Assembly: GCA_016584305.1 (NCBI GenBank)
Contig: JACEEZ010020917.1
Coordinates: forward strand, 493,331 to 557,330
Length of the DNA stretch: 64,000 bases
From: Chionoecetes opilio
Lineage: Eukaryota > Arthropoda > Malacostraca > Decapoda > Majidae
Direction of reading: 5' to 3'
Each line of letters starts with the position of its first letter. Position 1 is the stretch's first letter. Below the pieces are notes generated by a model that saw nothing but the letters and a program-made list of their open reading frames with translations, was not told the origin of the DNA and ran no database searches. Made by a program: the position numbers and the translations under genes. Shown piece by piece: positions 49,182 to 64,000 of this stretch.

Positions 49182-50897
49182 GTGAGTGGGCGGCAGGAAG
49201 GCAAGGGTGGGACAGTTACTACACACTTTGTTTCATAAGTTACCATTGCTGCTTATAGGAATAGTCTGTATCATACCACACACACACATGCAAATACAAA
49301 TACAAATACATGCTGTACAAATAACACACTGTGTTATTTGTATAGGATTTATAATTGTAAATACATACTACAAAAAACATTGCAGTAGTGAGTTCATGTT
49401 AGTGGACTCCTGATACACTAAGGGGGCATTTTTCATAACTTCTCTGAATTCAGTGAAATAAGTAGACTTTCAATTGGAATTCTGAATGATCAGTAGTATA
49501 ATGATACTCATTATACTGCTGAGGTCAGAGGGTGGTGGTGTGTGGCGTCCTTGTCCTGCAGCATGAAGGAGTAACTCACTTCAGTGGAGTATTTGTGTTG
49601 CCTGACTATTTAGTGGAATATTGCACTGAATTTAGGAAAATGAGGGAAAATAGTTTGCTTGACTTTATTATAAGGGAGTGTCTAGAAAACATATTCTCTA
49701 ATTTTTAGAGGTGGACTGGATATCCTGCATCATTTTTAACATCCGTATCGATGGATGCTGATATCTTTAATAAATAGACACTGTACATTTCGGTTGGAGA
49801 GAGAGAGAGGACATTCAAATAATGTGCTGTAATGTAATAAGTAAGTAATAAGTAATGTGTAAATAATAACTGATTATATAAATGAAATATTCTGGGATTT
49901 GTGCAGAGAGAGAGAGAGACAAAATAATGTTGAACTGGTTTAAAAGAGGAAATATTCTGGGATGTGTTTGTGCAAATGAGAGAGAGAGAGAGAGAAAATC
50001 TAAGTGTCACTCACTCACTCTGCTGCCACTCGTACCCTAATGATTCCTGATCAAAGCTGTAGGACTGGTGGTGGGTTGTCACTTGTAGGAAATCAGTTGC
50101 GTTACAGGGCTTGTGTAGAGGTAACACAAAATTAAAATTATAGCAAAATTTGATTAGTATACTCTTGTTTCTTCTATTTTTTAATAGTATATTAAATTAT
50201 AAATTTTTACTTATCTCTTAGCATCCTTAGGGGAGGCAGTAGCATAGTGGTAGCGTCTCCGAGTGGCGTTCTCGGTGACCCGAGTTCGATCCCCGATGAG
50301 AACCAAAATCCACTTAAAATCTTTCTGCACCTTCGAGTGGCCTAAAAACACCCACATGCTGCCCATTAAGCATGTCTACACAATCTACCCTTGATTGCGA
50401 GTGCATCGGAGGACACAGGGGGGCGGCATGAGCTTCTAATCACAGGCGTGCCACTATAAAAATCCTGCCTGCACCTCCACGGGCAAGGGCCAACCATCAC
50501 AGCCCTCAAGTGATCCTCCAAGGCCTACCATCCGAGTTCTCGAGGTGCCTACAGGTGCTATAGTTACAAATAAATAAAAAAAACATTCCTTACAAATCAA
50601 TAATCTGTGGCTAGAAATATCCGCATCCGCAAATAATGGAAATGAATATCCGCATCTACATCCGCATCCGGAAATAGTGAAAAATCGACATCCGGTCCAC
50701 CTCTACTAATGAATACTTATAGCACAAGTAGATCTTGATGGTCTAATAATGATTACTGTGAAATGTACAACTATCAGTGAATGCAGTTCACTAGATCATG
50801 TCCTTCCTCTGCCTCCCCCTCCTCCTTCCTCTCCCCCCCCCTCCTCCTTCTCCCCCTCTTCCCCCTTCTCCCCCTCCTCTCGGTGCCGCTGCCGCAG
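49182..50897 (+). other. Intron 6 (1.7 kb)
   Basis: Contains a family 1 SINE at 50231-50565, GA-rich short tracts (49795-49995) and a pyrimidine-rich 3' end. Confidence 0.65.
50231..50565 (+). repeat. tRNA-derived SINE, family 1 (plus strand)
   Basis: Head GGGGAGGCAGTAGCATAGTG with B box gagttcgatccc, followed by 'cgagtggcctaaaaacaccc' and 'ggacacaggggggcggcatg'. It ends in an A-rich tail. Confidence 0.85.
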
Positions 50898-50962
50898 CCC
50901 AGCTGGTGGACGTGACTGTACAGCTCATGGACAGCCACCACCATCACTTCCCGGCAGACCAG
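50898..50962 (+). CDS. Exon 7 of the EGF-bearing protein
   Basis: 65 nt with acceptor gccgctgccgcag and donor CAG|gtcagt. With G from exon 6 it gives AQLVDVTVQLMDSHHHHFPA then DQ, ending in phase 0. It has a four-His run and no Cys. A pyrimidine-rich CT tract about 70 bp long precedes the acceptor. Short exon; supported mainly by phase and splice sites. Confidence 0.7.
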
Positions 50963-52680
50963 GTCAGTGGCTCCCGCCCTCACATAGGCACTGGGCTCCC
51001 CATATCGGTTTGCTGTACCAACAAATTGAATTACGAACGTTTTTTCGGAAGAAAATTATATTAGCTTTACAATCTAAAATTCGAACAAACCGCGAGCAGA
51101 CTGATCATGCATATAAATGGCTGAAATAACATTATTCATGATGTATTTAGCTATAAACATGACCTTGGATCGACATAACTCACATACCAGCAATTTATTT
51201 AATGAGCGGCCCTTTGGAACGGATTATGGTCCTATGTTTTTCAAGAGAGGAGTGCAAGGCACCTCCCAAACTAAATTAGCTCGCCCCCTTCTTCTTTTTC
51301 TTCTTTCTGTATAACGTCAGTTTTTCCCATAATTTTTATGAGGTTAGACGGCCGATGATACGCTTCCAACTATCTCTATCCGTTGCCTCAACTTCTTCAA
51401 TGCCCAATGCTGCCAGTTCTTCTTCAACACACTGCATGCCTCCATGTCTCCATGGCTCAACCCCATTTCTACAATCTCTTACTGTCTACTTTATTGGAAC
51501 TGGCAGCTCGCGGCCAATTTTTTTTTCTTGGCCAGTCCTTTGTGATGTAAAAAAAGAAAAGAAAAAAAATTGGGGAATCCAGTGTAAGCTATTTTTTGGG
51601 GCTGGAACTAGGAAAACCAAAAATAAGGAAATCAGATTATTATAAAAGTTATCAAAGTTCATTTATAGGTAGGCTTGCCAACCCTCCCGGATTCATGTAT
51701 AATCTCCCGCCTCTCGAAATGGATTTCTAATCTCCCGGAATCTTAGAAAAACATATCCGGTTTTAATTCAGGGTTCGAACTTCAAACCCTGAAATTATGA
51801 TATACAGAAATTGTACTGAATTTCAAGATATTTTACTCGTGGATCATCTACTGCTATATTGTCTACTCTAATGTTACTCATACCGTCAACAACACTATAG
51901 TCGCCACTGCACTAATGTTACTCTTACCGTCAACAACACTATAGTCGCCACTACTCTAATGTTACTCTTACCGTCAACAACACTATAGTCGCCACTGCAC
52001 TAATGTTACTCTTACCGTCAACAACACTATAGTCGCCACTACTCTAATGTTGCCAGGCGCAATATATTACATATTTTAGCATCATTACTGATTTGTATGT
52101 GCCACTGATTATATAGATACATCATATAAACTACTGTGCATGCCTCTTCAGTGGCACATACAAATCAATAGTACAGTAATGCTATAATTCGCAATATATG
52201 GCACCTGGCGACATTAAATCAGTGGCGACTATAGTGTTGTTGACGTCTTCAAAACAAAACGCCTTCAAATCAAAGCTTCTTTATTTCAGAATTTTTTTTA
52301 TATATTCCTTTTATTTTATTTTAAAGTAGAAAGTTTATTTTTATCTTAGCATACAAAGTATATAAGCGAGTGATCTCGTGATTTCAGTCACAGTACACTA
52401 AAAAGAAACAAGAAAAATTGCAGCTGCACTTGGGATACATCCCTATTTTGTGGTGTTTGCGTAAGATCTCTCGGATTTGTAGTTCAGATAGTTGGTAAGC
52501 CTATTTATAGGTAGAGAAGTTCATGCTTTAATAAATAAAAAGTATAGATGATAGTTATCATACCTTGTATTTTTGTTATATGTATCAACTTGATCAGCAG
52601 ATGAAGACTACTGTGCACGTTCGGTATCATTATCTTTAACCTCTGTTCTGTGCAACACTACTGACCCAAAACCGAGCCAG
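50963..52680 (+). other. Intron 7 (1.7 kb)
   Basis: Holds the tandemly extended MITE at 51882-52245. A fragment at 51300-51650 may be a diverged repeat; nothing else is recognised. Confidence 0.6.
51882..52245. mobile_element. Palindromic MITE with tandemly repeated left end
   Basis: The left end (accgtcaacaacactatag) is present four times at an exact 44-bp period (51882, 51926, 51970, 52014), then the palindromic body, then a single right end (tatagtgttgttgacg). Units alternate between ACTGCAC and ACTACTC, giving an 88-bp higher-order repeat. Confidence 0.85.
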
Positions 52681-52896
52681 CTGGACAGGAATATTAAACA
52701 AATTCTGAAATGTTCGAATTCCAAGCTTGTTTTGAAATTTCCAAGCGCATGCCACAACAATTTACATTTTGCAAGGAGGGCCATTGTTACTTTTTGTAGT
52801 TTAAATGGCTCTAAAGGTGTGGTGTATTCATCAGGCCAGGAAGCTGCTGAAGGAATCCTGCACCACCGTGGTGAATGGGACTTACCACCAGGACAG
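52681..52896 (+). CDS. Exon 8 of the EGF-bearing protein
   Basis: Phase 0 at both ends, 72 codons. It begins LDRNIKQILKCSNSKLVLKF, has three further Cys (SACHN, TFCSL), the sequon LNGS and the end GEWDLPPGQ, with donor CAG|gtgagc. The acceptor chosen (accgagccag at 52680) has a modest pyrimidine tract. An alternative in-phase acceptor at 52725 would shorten the exon by 15 codons. The composition fits an extracellular domain; no family is recognised. Confidence 0.7.
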
Positions 52897-54893
52897 GTGA
52901 GCTATTGTGCTCTTTTGGTTATCCAGTGTGCACGTAATGTTGATTGCTTTCCCTTCCTCTATTAAGATAGTTTGGTAGAATTATTAGATCACATTCTGAG
53001 ATAACCAACTTGCAGGAAGACTTAGATAAGTTACACAAGTAGGTAGTCAGGTGGCAGATGGAATTTAATATTGGCAAGTGTAGCGTAATTAATGTTGGTA
53101 GAGAAAATCCTGGTAATAGGTACACTATACGCAATGTATCACTGAAAAGATCAGAAGGTGAGAAGGATTTGGGTGTGCGGGTCAGTTCAGACCTCCGTTC
53201 TAGGAAACAATGTATTGAGGCTAGAAATCAAGCTGATAGGGTTTTAGGATTCATTACCAGGAGTGTTTAAAGTAGAAGTGCGGAGGTTATTCTGAAGCTT
53301 TATTTGGCTCTAGTCAGACCTCACCTAGACTATGCGGTACAGTTTTGGTCTCCGTATTACAGGATGGATATAGCCTTGTTAGAATCAGTGCAGAGAAGGA
53401 TGACCAAAATGATACAGGTGCTGTGTGTGAGATATGATTATGGGAGATGTTTTGCCGGGGTGGAGAGCGGCGTTGTGTAGGTGCAGATGCCTGGGGTGGT
53501 GTGACGTGCATTGTGTGCCGAGGCCCGCGTGGCTCAGTGTTGGAGTATGAGCGAGGTAGTGGGGTGGCATGAAGTAGGGGGGCCACATGCTTAGAGGAGG
53601 TAGTAAGGTGTGTGGGTAGGGTATGAATATGACTCCAGCAAGAAGTACTATTGATTATAAGCTGATAGGTAAATATTCATGCTGCTTTACGGCTACTTAG
53701 CTGTCAAGAACTCAATGTCATAAGTCTAACTTGTGCTTTGCAGCTTGCTTTAAGGACCAGAGATAAAACATGGGATTATATGTAAGATGTCGCATCACCC
53801 CGGCCATAAAACTTTCTAACCCTTTCTTTAAATTCTATCCTTTGAAGGTGTACAACATGGTTTGATTTCTCACTATTCAGGAGATATAGTCTTAAATATT
53901 GTATGAAATGTATACCATAAGCATATGACTTCTTACGGGATTATGGATGCTGTTAGAAGTATCTGCATCCTGTCAGGAATTAACTAACACTAAGGCTCCT
54001 GTAGCAAAAGCAGAAAAACAAACAATCAAACAAAAGTGGAAAAAAAAAGCTAAACTACATACAAGCATACAGTCCTATTGTCTATTTCTCATACACCATA
54101 ATTATTCTCTCAAAAAGTTAATGTTTTGAATACAGTATGGATACTATAGTCTGTTTTTTTTACGAGGTGAAAAATCCTGACCCCATGCTGCTCACTGATG
54201 TTTGATGCCAGGAGAAGGGAATAGTACGCTTCTTCTAAATTTCAGTTGTATTTTATCATAGTTAACCATATCAGATAAACATAGGCATCATTTTTAGCAT
54301 GAGACCTTAAGATAGAATGGAATTTTCTTTCGCCTCGTTAAAAAGAATAGACTATAGCTGTAGTTAATGAATCCATAAGAAATATTGACCATGAGCATTT
54401 GGGTTAAGTAGATACTGTCCTGCCTTGAGCCACAGCTGTTTGTAAAGGGGTGATTCCATCCCTTTATGAGGATGTTCCGCTTGATGTCTAGCCAGGCGTC
54501 AGCCACAAGGATGTTGAGGCCATTCTCTGCATCGGATGAATGGTGTATGTGTCAAGAGAAATATAAAAGTGTTGTTTGAACACATTGGTGTGTTATGCTC
54601 TGGGCCCCAGGTAGCAGTCATGGCTGGCGGCCTAAGCATGTCACACCCAGGATCTCAAATGTATGCCTCTGTTCCCCTGCATAGATCAATACCAAAACAT
54701 TTTTTCGTCAATATATTTTCAAAATGTTTATGTGATATTTTCCTGTTATTTTCTCTGTGAGTATTCATCATAATTGACAATGTCTAATGAATATTTAGCC
54801 AAATTCATGCTTCCAGTTGATAGACTTTGCATGAGAGATACTTTTTACTTTAATATTACTCTAATGTTATCACTCATCTTAAAAAATAGTAAG
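52897..54893 (+). other. Intron 8 (2.0 kb)
   Basis: Contains a LINE fragment at 52950-53416 and GT/GGTAG-rich unique sequence at 53430-53640. Nothing else is recognised. Confidence 0.6.
52950..53416 (+). mobile_element. Third LINE family fragment, plus strand
   Basis: RT residues WQMEFNIGKCSVINVG and GEKDLGVRVSSDLRSRKQCI (53045-53215), then [19 protein letters not shown] (about 53310-53370). Closely similar to 45247-45500, with in-frame stops. It begins about 50 bp after exon 8. Confidence 0.85.
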
Positions 54894-55016
54894 GAGTTTC
54901 ACTTCGCCATGAACAAGTACCATAAAAACTGCTTCCCTGAGAGGAGCCGCTGGGAAGCTGAACTGAACTCCTCTGTCAGCCTCAGCCTTGCCGACAGAGA
55001 CTTTCTATGGGTTGGT
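54894..55016 (+). CDS. Exon 9 of the EGF-bearing protein
   Basis: Phase 0 start after the acceptor aaatagtaag (weak pyrimidine tract) and a consensus donor GGT|gtgagt at 55017. The 41 codons read EFHFAMNKYHKNCFPERSRW then EAELNSSVSLSLADRDFLWV-G, with one Cys and the sequon LNSS. It ends in phase 0, so the protein continues; no following exon or stop is identified in the remaining 9 kb. The start is less certain than the other exons because its acceptor is poor. Confidence 0.6.
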
Positions 55017-56835
55017 GTGAGTATTAAGTCATCTGTCTTCCCATGTAGGCAAACCATTAGTCACAAACCTGCATGCTTGATCTTCCTTTGGCTCTGATAG
55101 AAGCATGGCTATACTTATGCACTTTATCCAGATTATCTGATGATGTCTGTAGACGAATCTTGGTGATCACATGGCAGCTGGATGACTATACTCTGTATTA
55201 GTGTATTATGATGTGCTACCCAAATATTCCAGGAATTGCCATTCCAGGAAAATAACTACAGTACCCTCCTGAGTTTCGCGCTTGCTTTCTTCCGAAGGTA
55301 TAGCGCTAAACTCGAGGATCGCGAATCTCGGGTATTGAAAACACTGAAAAAATGCTTATTTATTCCGGTACGAGGTGTAGTACTGTATTTTACGGCTTAT
55401 AAGACTAACTTTTCCCCCAAAAGAATATCCCTAAAATACTCATGCGTCTTCCAAAACGAATGTTGTAGTACTTCCTCAGCACTCTACCTCAGTACTTACC
55501 TGTTACAAGTATTTCAAATACCATAAGACATTCAAATCAACTAATCTGGACAAGTATTTCAAATACCATAAGACATTCAAATCAACTAATCTGGCCTCAC
55601 GCTGTAATGGTTACGTTCTGGAGGCTCGGCAAATTGGCGCCACCAACAGCGCCATTTATCGTCTGCTACCGTAGTGTTGAATTTTACCACACATTTACCG
55701 ATATTTACCACCAGGCATTTTTTACCGATATTTACCACCAGGCTGTCACACACCCAAACGCCTCATCTCCCGGGTCTGCCGCTCCACCTGGAAAAACACG
55801 CTCGGCGATGCCCTCCGCATCACCGCCATGGGCCAATACAGTAAAAGCCTTATAACTCGGCACGATAGGGGCTCTGGCCCTTGCCGAGTTATTCAATGTG
55901 CCGAGTTATGCAATGTCCTCCTCTGATATGGGGTAAAAAAAAAAAAAAAAAAAAAAAAACTACTGTACTGTAAAAGCATAACAACTACACTCTTACCAGT
56001 GAACAGGTAGAATGTGCTGGATTTGATATCAAACTCAGCACAAATAGCACACGTGGATGCACCTGCATCCATCCTTGCCAGCACTTTCACCTTTTCCTGC
56101 AGGCTCAGGCTCTTCAATTTCATTCCCTTCCTGCTGGAGACACCATTGCGTGATGGAGCTGACATCTTGATATGCAGTACTGTATGATGTAATCCCAAAA
56201 CACGTAAAATAGGTGGCAAAGTAAAGCAAAGGTCAGGAACCAGTGCGTAGGCTGCGCCATGTTTTTGTCGTCCAAGCACCGTCTTGGATTACGAATCCCA
56301 ATCCAATAACACTTGCTGAAATGTGTGTTATACTACTTTGTGATATTGTATGCAATGTTTTGCATTGATTATTATTTCGGCTCCTACCAAGCTTGTTGTG
56401 TTTTTGAAGCAGAAACCAATCCTTTTTCAATTTCGACAAAAAACGGAATTCGTATCCAAGACGGTGCTTTGACGACATAAACACGGCTCAGCTGAGAGCC
56501 TACACGCTGGTTCCCGACCTTTGCTTTACTTTGCCACCTATTTTACGTGTTTTGGGATTACATCATACAGTACTGTATTTCAAGATGTCAGCTCCATCAC
56601 GCAAGGGTGTCTCCAGCAGGAAGGGAATGAAATTGAAGAGCCTGAGCCTGCAGGAAAAGATCAAAAGAACAAAAATACAACTTTATGCGGCTGAGGATAT
56701 GCCGAGTGTAAGCGAAGAGATGCAATTATAACATCAATATGCCGAGATACATTATTTTTTGCTGACTTTCTGTTTACATGTTCACACAAGAGGTTGTGAG
56801 GGCATGATATGCCGAGTGAAAACCATGAGATGCAG

Positions 56836-57470
56836 TTTAGGTGAGGCGGTAGCAGAATGGTTAGCGTCACCGGGTGGCGTTCTTGAAGACCCGATATCGA
56901 TCCCGAGTGAGACCCATAAATCCACTTGAAATCTTTCTGCACCGTTGAGTGGCCTAAGAACACCCACTTGCCCTGTCCATTAACTCCACCTTCGACTGAA
57001 TGCATGGGAGGACACAGGGGGCGGCATGAGCCTCTAATCACAGGCGTCAGTCCAGGGCCGGATTAAGGGGGGGGGCTACCGGGGCTCTAGCCCCGGTCTC
57101 CCACCAAAAGGGCCCCCACCATATGTATATTAGCTTTAAGCAGTAATATTAAAAACATTGGCAAGTTACAAAACCAAAACATATTTGCCTGTCTCTGTTT
57201 CATCCTTTATCTCTGAATACCGGTCTATGCATTAATAGTTCTTTGCCAAACATAGGCCTCAAAATACCCACAGAAGTGCTTAATTTTCGTGCGAATATAG
57301 GGCCCCCACAAAAGCTGAGCCCCAGGGCCCCCACAGCTCTTGATCCGGCCCTGGGCATCACTATAACAATCCTGCCTGCGCCACCACGGGCGAGGGCCAA
57401 CCATCACAGCCCTCGAGTGAGCCTCCAGAGCCTACCATCCCACCCCTGTAGCTCACTGCCTACACACGCT
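56836..57470 (+). repeat. tRNA-derived SINE, family 1, split by a hAT-like MITE
   Basis: Head AGGTGAGGCGGTAGCAGAATG, body to about 57050, interrupted, then resumed at 57353-57470. Relative to element E it has the same site and orientation as the SINEs in the two sister elements. Confidence 0.8.
57052..57352. mobile_element. hAT-like MITE (CAGGGCCGGATTAAG ends) inside the SINE
   Basis: Ends CAGGGCCGGATTAAG and CTTGATCCGGCCCTG form imperfect inverted repeats. The SINE sequence flanking it is repeated imperfectly (ggcgtcag / ggcatcac), consistent with an 8-bp duplication. No coding sequence. Confidence 0.7.
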
Positions 57471-57472
57471 AT

Positions 57473-57580
<108 letters not shown>

Positions 57581-57899
57581 TGTCGGACCCCGCCGAACAC
57601 GACAGTTACGGTCTTGACCCCGTCGTGCATGGCAAAATTCGTGTTCGGCGAATAACAGGTTCAATAGGAAAATAGGGGTTACGTTCCCAGACCCTCATTT
57701 TTGGAGGGTAAAAAATGTTTACTACTATTTTTGGGTGAATAAGATGAAGGAAACAACTGTTATTACAATTAATATTTTTTATTAATAATAAAAAATACCT
57801 TAAAACTAGAAAATGGTTTTCATTAACTATAAAAAAAATAGAGGTAACAGGCTGCTTGGCTGGTGTAGCAGGAGGCATGGCTGGTGTGCTGGGTGGAGA

Positions 57900-61583
<3,684 letters not shown>

Positions 61584-61944
61584 GGCCAGCAGGAGCAGCA
61601 CGACATGAGGCAACAGCAGCACGAGCAAGAGAGAGAAAGACTACGTGTAGCAGCTCTGGCGGCCCAGGCTGAGCGTGCCCAGGCTGTCCCCGGCAAAATG
61701 GCCGCCGACAGCATCGACAACATCCGCCGGGAAATTCAAATTCGTGTTATCGCGAGTAAAACTCGTGTTCGGCAAGTCATGGGATATTTTACCTATTCGT
61801 GTAAGTGCGAGTTTCGTGCAGGGCGAACTCGTGTTCGGCGGGGTCCGACAGTATATATATAAAAAAAACTTTGCCTTTGCCATGCCGAGTTATATCAAAT
61901 TCCGAGTTATACAGTGCCGAGTTATAAGGCTTTTACTGTACTGC

Positions 61945-62200
61945 AGTGATTCTTCCCCCCAGCCGTGGATAAGGAAAAAGTCCCGCGTCATGGATGTCAC
62001 CCTCACCCGCCTCCGCCTGGGCCACACGACACTCACAACTCACCTGCACCGCCTCCGTCTGTCCCCTGACCCTCACTGCCCCTGGTGCAGGAATGTTCCG
62101 GAGACTATTGAACACTTTCTGCTGCAGTGTCTGCGCTTCCACTCCCACCATGTAGTGCTACACTCAACTCCTCGCCCTGAACGTCACCACCTTTGACCTG
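61945..62200 (+). mobile_element. LINE C-terminal fragment, plus strand
   Basis: Residues PQPWIRKKSRVMDVTLTRLR, then LGHTTLTTHLHRLRLSPD and HCPWCRNVPETIEHFLLQC, a C-x2-C-...-H-x4-C zinc-finger pattern usual at the C terminus of non-LTR retrotransposon proteins. Its upstream half (residues such as RVCRSTWKNTLGDALRITAM) is at 55760-55836, separated by the insertion of element E. Confidence 0.75.
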
Positions 62201-62349
62201 CCCACCTGCTGGTGGCGGTTTGCGTCACCCCCTCCCGGCAACACGCTATCATCTGCCTCACCTGTGCCTTCCTGAGGAAGACGGGTCACCAGGGCTCATA
62301 GTGCTCCCCAAGGGATCCTCGCAGCCCTAGAACAACAACAACAAAAACG

Positions 62350-62605
62350 TTCAACAACGTGGCGTTTTCGGTGACCCGAGTTCGATTCTTGATGATGGCT
62401 TTAAAATCCACTTTAAATCTTTCTCTGCACTGTCGAGTGGCCTAAGAACACCCACATGCTGCCCATTAACTCTTATAAAAAATCCTGTGTGCGCCACCAC
62501 GGGCGAGGGCCAACCATCACAGCCCTTGAGTGAACCTCCAGGACCTACCATCCCACCCCTGGAGGTCACTGACTAACGGCGCTATAGGCACACACACAAA
62601 AAAAA
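62350..62605 (+). repeat. tRNA-derived SINE, family 1 (5'-truncated)
   Basis: Starts in the B-box region (gtgacccgagttcgattc), continues with the family body, and ends near (AC)n. Confidence 0.8.
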
Positions 62606-62724
62606 CGTGTACGAAGCAGCGCGAAACTCTGGGAGATAATGCGCGAAAGTCGGGATGGTAAGAATTTAGAACTCACCGCGAAACTCAAGGATCGCGAAAC
62701 TCGGGAGGGTACTGTATTCTAGCT

Positions 62725-63640
62725 CATAGTTCCACCATCTCCAAAAGTAGTCCCCTTGAGCTTGTATGTAGTAATTCCAGTGTTTGTTTCTACAATTCCA
62801 TGCATCCCTGGAAGTCTAAATGGGTGACGGTTTTAAGCACTTCCTTCTATTCTGGATCTTCTCAGTCACGTGAAAATGACGCCCCTTCAGCTAGAGTTTC
62901 AGCTTGGGGAACAGGAAAAATGTAGGGGGCAAGGGCAGGTGAATAGAATGACTGCCATTCATTAAGAAGCCAGGGACTGCTGAACAACGAGTGAGGTGTG
63001 GGGGGGAGGGCATGTGTTGTCATGATGAAGCCAGTCCTACCACTGTTCTAGGCATTGAGTGAATGGCCTGCCTCGTAGCTTGCTGTTGACAGTTTGACAA
63101 GGGGGGAGGAATTCCTTGTGGACAATCCCTTGGATGTCAAAGAAAACAATTAACATGAACTTGAAATTGCGGCCAGCTTAATAAACTTTTATTGGCTTGA
63201 TGACTTGGCAGAATAGAGTCTGTGATGACTCTTTGTCTCAGGTTCATAACAATAAACTTAGGATGATTCATCATGACCGTGGAGATGAAGGTGGGATCAT
63301 CTCTGATTTGATCTTTGAGCTCCATGCAAGCCACCTGATGTGCTCTCTGGTCAGCACTCAGCAATCTTGGCACAAATTTTGCAGCAATGTGTCTCGTGTT
63401 CAATAAGTCCAGCAGAATGTTTTGAATACTCCTTTACAACAGTCCTGCAGTATCACAAGCATCATGTACAGCTTATCTGTGATCTGCAAAGATTGCCTCG
63501 CTCATTTTTTCAATGTTTCGTGGTGTGCTCGTCAACAGTCATCCAGAACACTCGCCATCATTGACGGATATTCATATCCTTATATATATCCTTCCTTGAA
63601 AGGCTTGTACCTGAAGAATGTTTTGCTTTTTGGCGTGGCA
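62725..63640 (-). pseudogene. mariner transposase relic
   Basis: On the minus strand: MNTRHIAAKFVPRLLSADQR (63345-63403), a shifted VYCYEPETKS-like piece (about 63230), FMLIVFFDIQGIVHKEF (about 63120-63170), PPHTSLVVQQ and LASW (about 62950-63000), then a MKLKLKGR-type region near 62860. This matches the known order of mariner transposase from the end of the DNA-binding half through the DDD core. Many indels and stops; terminal repeats were not identified. Confidence 0.75.
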
Positions 63641-64000
63641 TTGTTACTGTGAAAACTTGTTACAGAAATTATTGAATTGATTTCTTACCTCCAAAATACC
63701 CAACCTATATTTTCCCGACACTATACCCCAGCTAGCACTAACTAAGGTACTTATTAGGTGTATAGTAGGGTTGAGATGGCTTGAAGGATTCATCAAATAT
63801 TGCATGGACAGTGTTCAGGCCGGCGTGTTTGTCTGGCCGGGAGGTGAAGCGGCGATATTCCACGGAGTTGGGCCGGCGTGACGCGGCAGGAAGTGAGTGT
63901 ATTGGTGTCGGCGTCCGGGCTATCAACCCGGCTTAAGTGACGCGGCGGAATAGTCGCTGTGTTGTTTAAAACACGTCCTTGGCTTAACCGAATAATCGGT
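63641..64000. other. Terminal stretch; CpG-rich, unassigned
   Basis: The segment 63800-63960 is GC- and CpG-rich and open for about 60 codons on the minus strand (63738-63926) and about 50 on the plus strand. No family motif or convincing splice pair is seen. It could be an exon of either strand or the edge of another repeat. Confidence 0.3.

Noticed and set aside
51882..52060. Regular 44-bp direct repeats as a possible CRISPR array
   Set aside because: Units are contiguous tandem copies without unique spacers, derived from a MITE end in a eukaryotic intron.
54774..54893. Upstream extension of exon 9 to the Met at 54774
   Set aside because: Reading from there is open, but the acceptors at 54798 and 54816 do not fit the phase-0 end of exon 8; the start at 54894 does.

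Overview
The window looks like intron-rich, repeat-dense arthropod nuclear DNA, most likely from a decapod crustacean. Grounds: GT-AG spliced exons separated by introns of up to about 16 kb, many tRNA-derived SINEs, long (CA)n, (CT)n and (TA)n microsatellites, scattered GGTTAGG motifs (the arthropod telomere word) and many nested DNA transposons. The species call is inference; nothing in the window names it. There are no rRNA genes, CRISPR arrays, operons or bacterial signals.

Two host genes can be supported, both on the + strand. (1) The 3' end of a gene at 627-1936: an internal exon (627-732) and a terminal exon (924-1936) that agree in splice phase. The encoded tail carries two YxxM motifs and one YxNx motif, as in a cytoplasmic tail that docks PI3-kinase p85 and Grb2. 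(2) A nine-exon gene beginning at 8317 with a signal peptide and followed to 55016. All eight exon junctions agree in phase and give 446 uninterrupted codons with seven N-glycosylation sequons, a canonical EGF module split over exons 4 and 5, and an LDLR-type EGF module in exon 6. I do not recognise the family; the 3' end lies beyond the window or among unrecognised exons.

Most of the rest is transposable elements in the introns of gene 2 and downstream. 8.8-12.8 kb: a foldback element with an 11-bp target duplication, into whose right arm a Sola-like DNA transposon (27-bp perfect terminal repeats, ATGT duplication) has inserted. 12.9-20.1 kb: MITEs, a head-to-head Tc1/mariner palindrome and a hAT-type MITE. 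22.5-25.7 kb: a DNA transposon with a decayed protein carrying PIN/FEN-like acidic motifs and a Cys-rich tail. 27.0-37.9 kb: a cluster of TA-duplicating pogo/Tigger-like elements joined by (TA)n tracts. 38.3-44.3 kb: a minus-strand LINE split by a plus-strand LINE, which is itself split by a TTAA-flanked element. 55.3-62.7 kb: a nest in which one TA element contains another, which contains a SINE and a nearly complete Tigger element. 62.7-63.6 kb: a mariner relic.

The window shows an ordinary host locus enlarged by successive transposon insertions. The most informative signals are the unnamed EGF-bearing gene, the phosphotyrosine-docking tail upstream of it, and several insertions whose order and target duplications can be read directly. 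I found no convincing wholly new cellular system. The best candidates for undescribed biology are the unnamed EGF protein and the transposon with nuclease-like motifs.
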